From: JAKACA01 sp963769255 | Lineage (GTDB): Bacteria > Actinomycetota > Acidimicrobiia > Acidimicrobiales > Bog-793 | Assembly (NCBI GenBank): GCA_963769255.1 | Contig: CAVYKV010000001.1 | Coordinates: 3,224,001-3,288,000 of the forward strand | DNA length: 64,000 nt | Direction: 5' to 3' | Part shown: piece after piece, positions 51,730-60,404 of the stretch | Position numbering within the stretch: position 1 is the stretch's first letter | Layout: every line of letters begins with the position of its first letter | Made by a program: the position numbers and the translations under genes | Notes under the pieces: model-generated | What the model was told of the DNA's origin: nothing | Database searches by the model: none | What the model saw: the letters and a program-made list of their open reading frames with translations, nothing else

Positions 51730-54702
51730 TCAGGCGCCACCCACCCCGACCGTGGTGTTCGTCACCGTCGCCTCGCTCGAGGACGTGGTGGACGACGTCG
51801 GCAGGGTCGTCGTGGTGGTCGACGTCGTGGTCGTCGTGGTGGTCGAGCCCGTCCTCTTCTTCGCCAGCTCGGCGAGCTGCGCCTTCACCTCGTTGAGGAG
51901 GTGCTGCACGCCGGCGAGGTCCCGCCCGAAGGCCGCGAACTGCCCGGCCTTCAAGGCCTTGAGGGCATCGGTCTGCAGGTCGGAGGCCTCCCGCACCTCG
52001 GCGGCGATGTTGGACGGCAGGTCCGCCGTGGGGGGCAGGCCGAGGTGGGCGACGCCCGTCCCGATGGCGGCGGCGAGCGCCCCGTTCGGTCCGAGCAGCG
52101 TCTTCTTGATGGCGACGGTGTTCCCCCAGACGACCACGACGTACTGCAGTTCGGGCACGGCCGTCGCCGTCGAGGCGACGAGGAGCGGCCGCACGTAGAG
52201 CATCGAGTCCTCGATGGGGATGAGCAGTGTCGGCCCCCAGATGACCCCGGCGCCCCGCTGGCCGAGGAGTGTCGTGGCGGCATCGACGTTCGAGTCGGCA
52301 TCGATGTCGGAGTTCGCCAGAGCCGGCCCGGCGATGGCCGATCCGGACCCGGACGGCACTTCGTAGAAGGTCAGCTTCCCGTAATCGGACGCGCTGCAAC
52401 CCGCCACGGCGAGGGCGGCCAGGTTGGGCGACCCCCGGGCGGACATCGGGAGCAGCGCGTCGAACGTGGGGCTCGATTCTCCGGGCAGCTCGACGAGCTG
52501 GTAGAGGGGGGAGGCGTAGGGCGCCGTGTAGCTGGCTGTGCTCTGGGCGATGAGCGCCACCTGCCACGTGGCCGAGTTGCTGTAGAAGGAGAGCGCTCCC
52601 GTCGAGGTGGCCGGGAGGTGGTAGCGGCCGAACATCGTCGACTCGACCGAGAGCAGGTTCTGCGGGTAGCGCAGGTGGGCGAGGAGCGTGGAGTCCATGG
52701 CAGTCATGGGCTGGAACATCGTCGGGTAGATGCTGCGCCAGGCCGAGAGGATGGGGTCGCTCGGGTCGGCGTCGTACAGCGTCACCTTGCCGGTGTAGGC
52801 GTTCACGACGGCGATGACGGAGTTGCGGATGTAGTTGAACCCGCTGGAGAACCCGCCCGAGGTGACGGCCGCCGTGTTGGCCGACTGCGAGTAGGGGTAG
52901 AAGCTCGTCGTCGTGTAGGCGTTGACGACCCAGTCGACCTGACCGTTGTCGACGACCGGGTACGGGTTCGAGTCGACCTGCAGGAAGGGTGCAACCTTGG
53001 AGACGATCGCCCGCACGTCCTGGTTGAACATGATCCTCGAGTTCGGCGTCACCTGGCTCGAGACGAGCAGGTTGAAATCGTGGAACCGCAGGGCGAAGGC
53101 GGCCTTCTGCCAGATGCTGCCGATGCGGATGCCGCCGCCGCCCGTGTACGTGGAGTACTGGGCCGACCCGGAGGCGGGCTGGTAGTTGAACTCCTGCGTC
53201 TTCGAGTCGACGACCACGTAGCCCGTCTGCCCGATGCCGTAGTAAATCTCCGGGAAGGCGAGGGAGGGTGCTCCCGAGGAGGCCTGCGTCGGGAGGTTGC
53301 TCATCACGAAGTTCGGGAAGCTTGCCGGCGTGTTCGCCGTCGCCATCACGACGCCGTAGCCATGGGTGTAGACGAGATGGGTGCTGACCCAGGTGGGAGA
53401 GCTCGCGCCGGAGATCTCCCGCACGCCGAGGACGACGGGCGTCAGCTGGGCGGCGTGGTTCGTCCCCGTGTCGAGCACGTAGCGGTCGGCCGCCACCCCC
53501 TCGACGCGGTAATAGCCCTTCAGGTGCTGCTTGATCTGGAGGGTCTGGCTCGCCACGGTCGGATCCCAGAGGTCGGCATCCTCGATGGAGGTGGCATCGG
53601 CGTTGATGACCCCGAGCGTGGCGGCATTGTCTGCCTGGTAGGGCAGCTGGGAGGCGGCGTTCAACGAGTACGCCTCCTGCGTGGCTGCCATGTTGCGCTC
53701 CAGGTTGGGCAGTTCGAGGGATTGCTGGGAGGGGTTCACCTGCAGGGTTTGCACGGCCCAGGGGAAGATGACGCCGATGACGATGGCGAGGAAGAGCCAC
53801 AGCCCGCCCGCCACGGCGGGGAGCACCCACGTGCGGGCGTAGACGTTGTAGACGAAGAGGGCGAAGGCGGCGAGGGCGACGATCGTCAAGAGGTTGAGGG
53901 CGGGGAGGCGAACGTGCACGGCTGTGAAGCCGGCCCCCTGGAAGAGCCCGTTCGACGAGGTGTCCAGTGTGTAGCGGTCGACGAAGAAGTAGCCGGCCGC
54001 CCGCACGAGGGCGAGACCGGCGAAGACGACGGAGAAATGGGCCGTCGCCCGCGGGTCCACCCGCGGAGCGGGGCCGGAGAAGCGGAGCCCGCCGTTCAGG
54101 TAGTAGGCGATCACGAGCACGATGGCGAGCACGATGAAGGCCACCTGCACCCAGCTGATGAGGAAGGACAGGAAAGGGAGCTTGAAGACGAAGTAGCCGA
54201 TCGCCTTGTGGAACAAGGGGTCGGTCGCCGTCACCCCGTTCGCCTTGAAGCTCGAGGTGTCGCCGTGCAGGAAGAGGAGCCAGTTCTGCCACTGCGCCGC
54301 CGTCCCGTTGCCCATGAGGAAGGCGACGAAGGCAGAAACGATCGTCCGCACGGCGAAACGATGCCTCCCCACGACCAGCTGGTACCGGCGCACGAACTCC
54401 TGCTCGGGCGACATGAAGAGCGCTTTCGGTGCCACCTTGTCGACGACGAGCAGGCTCACCCAGCAGGCCACGAAGAAGAGGACCGTGAAGAAGGCGGCCA
54501 GCTCGACCCGGGTCGCCGTCATGGAACGCCAGAGATGGCTGAACTCGACGGAGCGGAACCACAGGTAGTTCGTGAAGAAGTTCGCCGTCTCCTGCAGGAT
54601 GACGAGGACGATGATGATGGCGACGATGACGCCGAGGACGAGGAGCTGGTAGCGGCGGATGGGGCTGGCGGGCGTGATGGCCGCTTCGTTCGGGACTCTC
54701 AC
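51730..54702 (-). CDS. UPF0182 family large membrane protein
   Basis: A 990-residue protein. Seven membrane helices lie in the first ~320 residues (for example LLVLGVIVAIIIVLVILQET, VAFIVLAIVLVIAYYL and LPAVAGGLWLFLAIVIGVIF), with the family motif NYLWFRSVEFSHLW at residue ~45. A long extracytoplasmic part follows (QPASGSAQYSTYTGGGGIRIG) and a Thr/Ser-rich C-terminal tail. The family is conserved in Actinobacteria and has no settled function. Confidence 0.93.
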   Translation of the reverse strand: MRVPNEAAITPASPIRRYQLLVLGVIVAIIIVLVILQETANFFTNYLWFRSVEFSHLWRSMTATRVELAAFFTVLFFVACWVSLLVVDKVAPKALFMSPEQEFVRRYQLVVGRHRFAVRTIVSAFVAFLMGNGTAAQWQNWLLFLHGDTSSFKANGVTATDPLFHKAIGYFVFKLPFLSFLISWVQVAFIVLAIVLVIAYYLNGGLRFSGPAPRVDPRATAHFSVVFAGLALVRAAGYFFVDRYTLDTSSNGLFQGAGFTAVHVRLPALNLLTIVALAAFALFVYNVYARTWVLPAVAGGLWLFLAIVIGVIFPWAVQTLQVNPSQQSLELPNLERNMAATQEAYSLNAASQLPYQADNAATLGVINADATSIEDADLWDPTVASQTLQIKQHLKGYYRVEGVAADRYVLDTGTNHAAQLTPVVLGVREISGASSPTWVSTHLVYTHGYGVVMATANTPASFPNFVMSNLPTQASSGAPSLAFPEIYYGIGQTGYVVVDSKTQEFNYQPASGSAQYSTYTGGGGIRIGSIWQKAAFALRFHDFNLLVSSQVTPNSRIMFNQDVRAIVSKVAPFLQVDSNPYPVVDNGQVDWVVNAYTTTSFYPYSQSANTAAVTSGGFSSGFNYIRNSVIAVVNAYTGKVTLYDADPSDPILSAWRSIYPTMFQPMTAMDSTLLAHLRYPQNLLSVESTMFGRYHLPATSTGALSFYSNSATWQVALIAQSTASYTAPYASPLYQLVELPGESSPTFDALLPMSARGSPNLAALAVAGCSASDYGKLTFYEVPSGSGSAIAGPALANSDIDADSNVDAATTLLGQRGAGVIWGPTLLIPIEDSMLYVRPLLVASTATAVPELQYVVVVWGNTVAIKKTLLGPNGALAAAIGTGVAHLGLPPTADLPSNIAAEVREASDLQTDALKALKAGQFAAFGRDLAGVQHLLNEVKAQLAELAKKRTGSTTTTTTTSTTTTTLPTSSTTSSSEATVTNTTVGVGGA

Positions 54703-54770
54703 CTACGTCACCTCGTTCACGCCGTTGCGGCCATACCTCGACAGAGCGCCGAGTGTGGCATCCCGAGGCC

Positions 54771-56795
54771 TCAAGCGGTTGTCACCACGAGGAGGCAGCG
54801 GCAGCCGGGGTGGACGGGCGGGTGGATCTGCCCCGTCGGCCAGGGCTCGCCGGCGGGCTGTTCGCCCGCCAGCACGTTGTCGTCGCAGTCCGGGCAGGGG
54901 CGGCCGTCGTCCACGACCCACCGCACCAGCGTCCCCTCGCCGGCGGCGACGGCCCCTGCGGAGAAGGCCCGGGTGGCGAAGTCGCCGGCGACTCCCTCCA
55001 CGCGGGGGCCCTTCCACTCCCGGTAGGCGGCCCCGGCTGCGTCCTGGGCGCCGTCGGCTCCGTCGGCGAAGGCGGCGAGCGACTCGTTGAGGCGGTGCCG
55101 GAGGAGGCCGGCGAGCTCGGTTGCCAACTCCCGCCCGAGGTCCCGCCCGATCTCCGTCGCCTCGGCGCCGTGGCCGGGATCCGGGGAGCCGTCCGGCAGC
55201 AGCCAGGTGCGCCCAACGAGCCAGCTGTCGGCGAGCACGCTCCCGGCGGCGAGGGCGAAGCGCTCCCGCTGGCCCTCTGCCGGCAGCAGCTCCTCGAGGT
55301 CGAGGGCGCCGGTGGAACGGCGCAGCGCCGTGAGGAGCTCGTTCTGGTCGTCCTGCAGCGCTCGCTTGAGCGCCCGCGCCAGGCGGGACGAGACCGGGTT
55401 GAGGAGCTCGTCGCGCCGGCGGCGGGCGACCGTGTCGCCTTCGTCGTCCGATTCCTCGCTCTCCGAATCCGCCTCGTCCTCAGCGGTGTCGTCCACGACA
55501 ACGATCACCTCGACGAGCTCCGTGACCTCGTCCTCCGCCTCGGCATCCTCTGCTTCGGCCTCGTCCGAGTCGGCCTCGTCCGCCGCGGCCTCGTCGTCCC
55601 CGACCTCGTCGCCTTCGGCGACGGCGTCCTCGGCCGGGATCTCCTCGTTGGCGGGCACGTCGGCGAGGGGCTGGTCCGGCGTCGCGCCGGGCTCGGGCTC
55701 GGGCTCCGCCTCCTCCCCACCCGTCTCCTGGCGGGCCGCCCGGATGCGGGCGAACAGCTCGCCGACGCTGCGGTGGGAGGCGGCGGTGTCGCGCGCCCGC
55801 ACGACGTGCTCCTCATCCTCCTCGTCGACGGCGAGGGTCTCCTCGGCGAGGTCGACGACCGGCTCGACGGTGACCTCGGCGACTGCCGTCTCCTCCGACC
55901 CCTCGTCCGACTCACCGAGCTCGTCCTCGCCCAGCAGCTCGCTGTGCGACTCGAGCTCGACGTCGGGCTCCATGAGGGTGGCCATCTCGGCGTCGACGAT
56001 CTCCACGGCGCGGTCGCCCGCCTCGGCCGCCGCCATGCGGGCGTCGTGCTCGGCCCCCGTGAGGGCCGCCTTCAAGGCCTCCACCGTCTCCTCCACCGCC
56101 CCGACGACCTCGACGAGCGAGTCGCGGCCCGTGCGCAGCTGTTCGAGTTGTACGAAGAGGGCCCGCCGGCGCTCGACGAGATCGGAGAGCACCTCGTTGC
56201 GGAGGCGCCGAGCCTGCCGCACCGTCTGGCGGCAGCGGTGCTTCGTCGTGTCGAGGAGGCTGACGGCGTCGTCGCGGGCCGTCTGCACGACGGCATCGGC
56301 CTCCGCCTCGGCCGCCTCCCGCAGGGCGTTCGCCTCCGCCTGGGCGTCGGCCGCCGTGGCCACCGACTGCTCGGCCGCCGCCTCCAGGATTGCGGCGACC
56401 TCCGCGTCGGCGGCGGTCCGCCGTGTGGCCATCTGCTCCTCGGCGGCGGCGATCAACTCGGCGGCGCGTGCCTCCCCGCGGGCGACGACCTCGCGGGCGG
56501 CGTCCCGGGCGGTCTGCAGCACGCGGGCGGTCTCCTCGCCGACGGCCCGGTCGAGCGTCGCCTCGTCGAGCACGGGGGGCTCGGCCGCCTTCCGCTCCGC
56601 CTCGGCGAGGCGGCGCCGCAGCTGGTTGTGCTGCTCGAGGAGCCCCCGCATGTCGTCGGCGATGGTGTCGAGGAAGCGCCGCACGGCCTCGCCGTCGACG
56701 CCTTTACGCACCTGGGGAAACGTCTTTCGCGAGATCTCGTCGGGGGTCGTGGTCGTGTTCGACGTGATCGTCACGACGGGAATCTCATCCGACAT
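54771..56795 (-). CDS. DivIVA-like coiled-coil protein with phage head-like Cys/His C-terminus
   Basis: A 674-residue protein in three parts. Residues ~18-60 (ISRKTFPQVRKGVDGEAVRRFLDTIADDM) match the DivIVA/Wag31 N-terminus, followed by a coiled coil rich in Ala, Glu and Arg to ~270. Residues ~285-460 are highly acidic. The last ~210 residues form a different domain ending CPDCDDNV, WPTGQIHPPVHPGCRCLL, the pattern at the C-terminus of phage Mu gpF-like minor head proteins. No other phage gene is near. A role in polar growth or septum placement is suggested by the first part only. Confidence 0.8.
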   Translation of the reverse strand: MSDEIPVVTITSNTTTTPDEISRKTFPQVRKGVDGEAVRRFLDTIADDMRGLLEQHNQLRRRLAEAERKAAEPPVLDEATLDRAVGEETARVLQTARDAAREVVARGEARAAELIAAAEEQMATRRTAADAEVAAILEAAAEQSVATAADAQAEANALREAAEAEADAVVQTARDDAVSLLDTTKHRCRQTVRQARRLRNEVLSDLVERRRALFVQLEQLRTGRDSLVEVVGAVEETVEALKAALTGAEHDARMAAAEAGDRAVEIVDAEMATLMEPDVELESHSELLGEDELGESDEGSEETAVAEVTVEPVVDLAEETLAVDEEDEEHVVRARDTAASHRSVGELFARIRAARQETGGEEAEPEPEPGATPDQPLADVPANEEIPAEDAVAEGDEVGDDEAAADEADSDEAEAEDAEAEDEVTELVEVIVVVDDTAEDEADSESEESDDEGDTVARRRRDELLNPVSSRLARALKRALQDDQNELLTALRRSTGALDLEELLPAEGQRERFALAAGSVLADSWLVGRTWLLPDGSPDPGHGAEATEIGRDLGRELATELAGLLRHRLNESLAAFADGADGAQDAAGAAYREWKGPRVEGVAGDFATRAFSAGAVAAGEGTLVRWVVDDGRPCPDCDDNVLAGEQPAGEPWPTGQIHPPVHPGCRCLLVVTTA

Positions 56796-56900
56796 GGTCG
56801 CCAGACTACGACGCTTTGCCGGCGGATCGACAGGTCATGCGGCACCTCGACCGCCGCTACCGCCTCTCGAGCGGTTCGGCTAGGAAGCACGGGCGAAGCT

Positions 56901-58184
56901 TCAGGGGTTCGGGGGCTTCACCACCTTGCCGCCGAAACGCTCCAGGATGGCGATCGCCTGCGAGATGGTCGAGACGGCGAACACCTTGAGGGTCGGCCCG
57001 GCGTACTGCTCGGCCGTGGCGTAGTTGGCCGGCGGCACGAGGAAGATGCTCGCCCCCGAGGCCCGCACGGCGAGCGTCTTCTGTTGGATGCCCCCGATGG
57101 CCCCGACGGCGCCGTTCACCGCCATCGTCCCCGTGGCCGCCACCTTCCGCCCGCCCGTGAGGTCGGCGGCGTCCAGCTTCTGCATGAGGCCGAGGGTGAA
57201 GGCGAGGCCGGCGGACGGCCCCACGATCCCCTCGCTGTTCAGGTTGATGCGGAGCGGCAGCGTCACGTCGTAGGACGGCTCGGCGTCGAGAAGCCCGATG
57301 CAGGCCGTGGCCGATCCCGGGTGCTGCGCCGTCGGGAGCGAGATGACGCCGTCGTCGTCGTTGAGCTTGGCGACCGGCTCCGACGTCTTCTCGTCCGCCG
57401 GCACGCACGCCAGCTGCTGGTTGGCGCCCGTCCCCTGCCAGCGCCAGACGCCCATAGTCGTCGTGACGCTCTTCGTGGCGCCGCTCGGGTAGGGGCGGTA
57501 GTGGAGCGTGACGGGCTCGCCCATCTTGTAGGCGAAGAGCGCCACGGCGAGCGGCGTCGGCCCGCTCACGGCAGTGGAGCCGACGCCGACGATGACGTCG
57601 CCCACCTGCAGGGCCGCCTCGGCCGGGGAACCGGGGTCGAGGGCGTACACGAGCGTCCCGTTCGCCACGACGGTGACGTGGTAGCCGAGCTGGCGCAGCG
57701 CCACGACGGAGGCGGCCTGCTGGGCGTCGGCCATGTCGAGGATGCCCTCGGTGTTGTACTGGGCGTTCGTCTCCGGGCCCTGGATCTCGGCCGAGGAGTA
57801 GATGGTGGCGCTCGAGTCGAAGTGGAAGTAGAGCCAGTCGATGAGCTTGAGGGGCGTCTCCTCCACGTCGACGAGATCGACCTGCCCGCTGTTGTGCTGC
57901 TCGTAGCCGCTCGGCACGGCGATGAGGGGCAGCACGCTCTGCGTCGTGCCCGGCGTGATGGCGTAGTAGGGGATGCTCACGAGCGAGCACACGACGACGG
58001 CGACGGCCAGCACGGAGCAGACGATGCCGAGCACGGTGAGGTACCGCCGGGGCCGCCGCCGCGTGGTGCCGCCGTCCTCGGGATCGCCACGCCGCCGGCG
58101 GCGGCCTCCGTTGAGGGCGCCCGGGGCGGGCCACTCCGACGACGGCGGCGCCGTCCCTAGGCTCTCGCCATCGTTGAAGCTCAC
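56901..58184 (-). CDS. PDZ and Lon-like (S16) serine protease, YlbL family
   Basis: A 427-residue protein. One membrane helix (VLGIVCSVLAVAVVVCSLV, residues ~50-70) anchors an external part. A PDZ domain is at ~150-235 (ALDPGSPAEAALQVGDVIVGVGS), and the Lon-type domain carries Ser in IVGPSAGLAFTLGLM near residue 325 and Lys in GGIQQKTLAV near 370. This is the Ser-Lys dyad, so activity is expected. In Bacillus YlbL cuts membrane-associated regulators. Confidence 0.92.
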   Translation of the reverse strand: MSFNDGESLGTAPPSSEWPAPGALNGGRRRRRGDPEDGGTTRRRPRRYLTVLGIVCSVLAVAVVVCSLVSIPYYAITPGTTQSVLPLIAVPSGYEQHNSGQVDLVDVEETPLKLIDWLYFHFDSSATIYSSAEIQGPETNAQYNTEGILDMADAQQAASVVALRQLGYHVTVVANGTLVYALDPGSPAEAALQVGDVIVGVGSTAVSGPTPLAVALFAYKMGEPVTLHYRPYPSGATKSVTTTMGVWRWQGTGANQQLACVPADEKTSEPVAKLNDDDGVISLPTAQHPGSATACIGLLDAEPSYDVTLPLRINLNSEGIVGPSAGLAFTLGLMQKLDAADLTGGRKVAATGTMAVNGAVGAIGGIQQKTLAVRASGASIFLVPPANYATAEQYAGPTLKVFAVSTISQAIAILERFGGKVVKPPNP

Positions 58185-58196
58185 GACCGATCAGCC

Positions 58197-58808
58197 TTGC
58201 ACGCAGCCGCCCCGGGAGATGGCGCGCGGCGGCGGGGGGTGGTGGGGGCGGGTTTCGAGGGTGATGCCGAGACGGCGCTGGCCGCCGTCGCCGACGAGTC
58301 GCCGGCTGTGCGGGCGGCCGCCTTCGGGGCCCTCGTGCGCCTCGGGAGGGCGACGGCCGAGGTCGTGGGGGCCGCCGTCGCCGACCCGTCGCCCGCCGTG
58401 CGGCGCCGCGTCGCCGAGCTGGCCGCCTCTTTCCCCGAGGGCGACCTGAGGCCGCTCCTGGACGACGCCGACGCCGGCGTCGTGGAGGCCGGCTGCTTCG
58501 CCGCCGGCGAGCGGGGCGACGGGGCGGCCGTGCCCACCCTCTGCAGGATCGCCGCCGGCCACGACGACGCCCTCTGCCGCGAGTCGGCCGTGGCCGCCCT
58601 CGGGGCCATCGGCGACGCCGCCGGGCTCACCGCCATCCTCGCCGCCCTCTCCGACAAGCCGGCCGTGCGGCGCCGCGCCGTCATCGCCCTCGCCCCCTTC
58701 GAGGGCCCCGAGGTGGAGGCCGCCCTCCGGCGCGCCCTCGGCGACCGCGACTGGCAGGTCCGCCAGGCGGCGGAGGACCAGCTGGCCGAGGAACCCGGAC
58801 CCGGCTAG
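58197..58808 (+). CDS. HEAT-repeat protein
   Basis: 203 residues from a TTG; a later GTG near residue 15 is possible. About five HEAT/PBS-lyase-like repeats are seen (DESPAVRAAAFGALVRLG, DPSPAVRRRVAELAAS, KPAVRRRAVIALAPFEG, RDWQVRQAAEDQL). Such repeats bind proteins or act as phycobilin lyases in cyanobacteria; here only a scaffold role can be suggested. It converges with the MreB-like gene. Confidence 0.82.
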   Translation: MHAAAPGDGARRRGVVGAGFEGDAETALAAVADESPAVRAAAFGALVRLGRATAEVVGAAVADPSPAVRRRVAELAASFPEGDLRPLLDDADAGVVEAGCFAAGERGDGAAVPTLCRIAAGHDDALCRESAVAALGAIGDAAGLTAILAALSDKPAVRRRAVIALAPFEGPEVEAALRRALGDRDWQVRQAAEDQLAEEPGPG

Positions 58809-58818
58809 GTCGACCGGC

Positions 58819-59841
58819 TCACTCCGGCGCCCGGGCGCCGATGCGCACGGAGGAGCCCGAGCCGGTCGGACCGCCCCCCATGGCCCGCAGCACGCGGGCG
58901 GCCCCCTGTACGGCGACGGTCTCGGGGGAGGCGACGAGGTGGATGGGGATGCCCGTCGCCGTGGCGAGCCGCCGGGGGAAGCCCTCGAGGCGGGCGCCCC
59001 CGCCGGCGAGGTAGAGCCCGCGCGTCAGGAGGTCGTTCGAGAGGTCGGGCGGCGACTCGGTGATGCAGCGCACGGCGGCACGCAGGATCGCCTCGACGTG
59101 CTCGCTGAGGGCGGAGGCGACTTCGTCCCGGGAGAGCACGACCGTGCGGGCCATGCCGTTTCCGAGGTCGCGCCCCCGCACCTCCACCTTGCGCTCGTCG
59201 CTCGGCCAGGCGCTCCCGATGGCGAGCTTGATGGACTCCGCCACGCCGAAACCGAGCACGAGGTCGAAGGAGCGCTGGCACAACTGGCGGATCGCCTCGT
59301 CGAAGTTGTTGCCGCCGACGGGGATGGACTCCTGCGTGACGACGCCGCCGAGCGCCATGACGGCGATGTCGGTCGTGCCCGCCCCGACGTCCATCACCAT
59401 GGAGGCGACGGGTTCCTCGAGATGGAGACGGGCACCGATGCCGCAGGCGACGGCGTGCTCGACGAACTCGACGCGGTGGGCGCCGCCCTTCTTGAAGGAG
59501 CGCTCGAGGGCCCGGCGCTGCACGCCCGTGGCGGAGCCGGGCACGCAGCAGAGGACCTCCGGCCGGTGGAGGCCGACGCGGCGGGCACGGGCGAGGACGT
59601 CGTCGGCGATCTGATCGGCGAGGTCGAGGTCGACGAGCTGACCCTCCCGCACGGGCCGGACGACGGCCACCTCGCCCGCCGCCCGCCCCGCCATGGCGAG
59701 GGCGTGGCTGCCGAAGGCGAGGAGCTTGCCCGTCGGGATCTCGACGGCGGCCAGCGTCGGCTCGTCGAGGAGGCGCCCCTTCGTCGCCTCCACGGCGATC
59801 GTGCGGGCCGTCCCGATGTCGACGGCGAGCGAGCCGCTCAC
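58819..59841 (-). CDS. MreB-like bacterial actin
   Basis: 340 residues from a GTG that overlaps the moaE stop by four bases. Actin-fold sites are phosphate 1 LAVDIGTARTIAV, phosphate 2 VMDVGAGTTDIAVMALGG near residue 150, and the adenosine loop LYLAGGGARLEGF near 290. CVPGSATGVQRRALERS is also MreB-like. No mreC, mreD or pbp genes follow, so it may be a stray paralogue and not the main cell-shape protein. Confidence 0.88.
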   Translation of the reverse strand: MSGSLAVDIGTARTIAVEATKGRLLDEPTLAAVEIPTGKLLAFGSHALAMAGRAAGEVAVVRPVREGQLVDLDLADQIADDVLARARRVGLHRPEVLCCVPGSATGVQRRALERSFKKGGAHRVEFVEHAVACGIGARLHLEEPVASMVMDVGAGTTDIAVMALGGVVTQESIPVGGNNFDEAIRQLCQRSFDLVLGFGVAESIKLAIGSAWPSDERKVEVRGRDLGNGMARTVVLSRDEVASALSEHVEAILRAAVRCITESPPDLSNDLLTRGLYLAGGGARLEGFPRRLATATGIPIHLVASPETVAVQGAARVLRAMGGGPTGSGSSVRIGARAPE

Positions 59842-60317
59842 GGCACCACGTCCTCGATCCCGTGCGCGCTCGGGCTCCAGTCCGAGCCGCCGTCCCAGTG
59901 CTCCAGCTTCCAGATCGGCACCGTCGACTTCAGCGTGTCGATGAGGAAGCGGCAGCCGTCGAAGGCCTCCGCCCGGTGGGGGGAGGAGACGGCGATGGCG
60001 ACCGACGTCTCGCCGACGGCGAGGCGGCCGGTGCGGTGCCAGATGGCGATGCGCCCGAGGGCGGGCACGCGCCGGCGGGCCGCCTCGGCCAGCTCGGCCA
60101 GGCGGGGCAGCACCTGGGTGTCGTAGGCCTCGTAGTCGACGGCGACGACGCCGCTGCGGCCCTCGGCATGGTCGCGCACCACCCCGAAGAAACCCACCAC
60201 CGCCCCGAACCGCTCCCCCTCCACCCACCCGAGGGCGGCCGTGCCGTCGAGGGGCTCGGTCGTGAGCATGAGCCAGTCGTCCCCGGCGGGCGCATCGAGG
60301 CGGGGCGATTCTGGCAT
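59838..60317 (-). CDS. moaE: Molybdopterin synthase large subunit
   Basis: A 159-residue protein. GAVVGFFGVVRDHAEG near residue 40, VDYEAYDTQVLPRL, IAIWHRTGRLAVGETSVAIAVSSPHRAEAFDGCRFLID and TVPIWKLEHW (the active Lys) match MoaE. It converts precursor Z to molybdopterin with MoaD, which is not in the window. Confidence 0.94.
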   Translation of the reverse strand: MPESPRLDAPAGDDWLMLTTEPLDGTAALGWVEGERFGAVVGFFGVVRDHAEGRSGVVAVDYEAYDTQVLPRLAELAEAARRRVPALGRIAIWHRTGRLAVGETSVAIAVSSPHRAEAFDGCRFLIDTLKSTVPIWKLEHWDGGSDWSPSAHGIEDVVP

Positions 60318-60404
60318 GGATGCATGGTAGGCAGCGCTCGGGACGGGTGTCTCCCCGGGTTGCCGCGCACAATCCGAGTCCGCTGTTTTGTATCCTCGTG
60401 GGCC

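Noticed and set aside
50812..55026. A 1,404-codon open frame on the plus strand opposite the aldolase and UPF0182 genes
   Set aside because: It is an antisense shadow of high-GC codons, Arg/Gly/Val/Asp-rich with no domain, opposite well-supported genes.
54753..58160. A 1,135-codon plus-strand open frame
   Set aside because: It is antisense to the DivIVA-like and PDZ/Lon genes, has low complexity and no recognisable motif.
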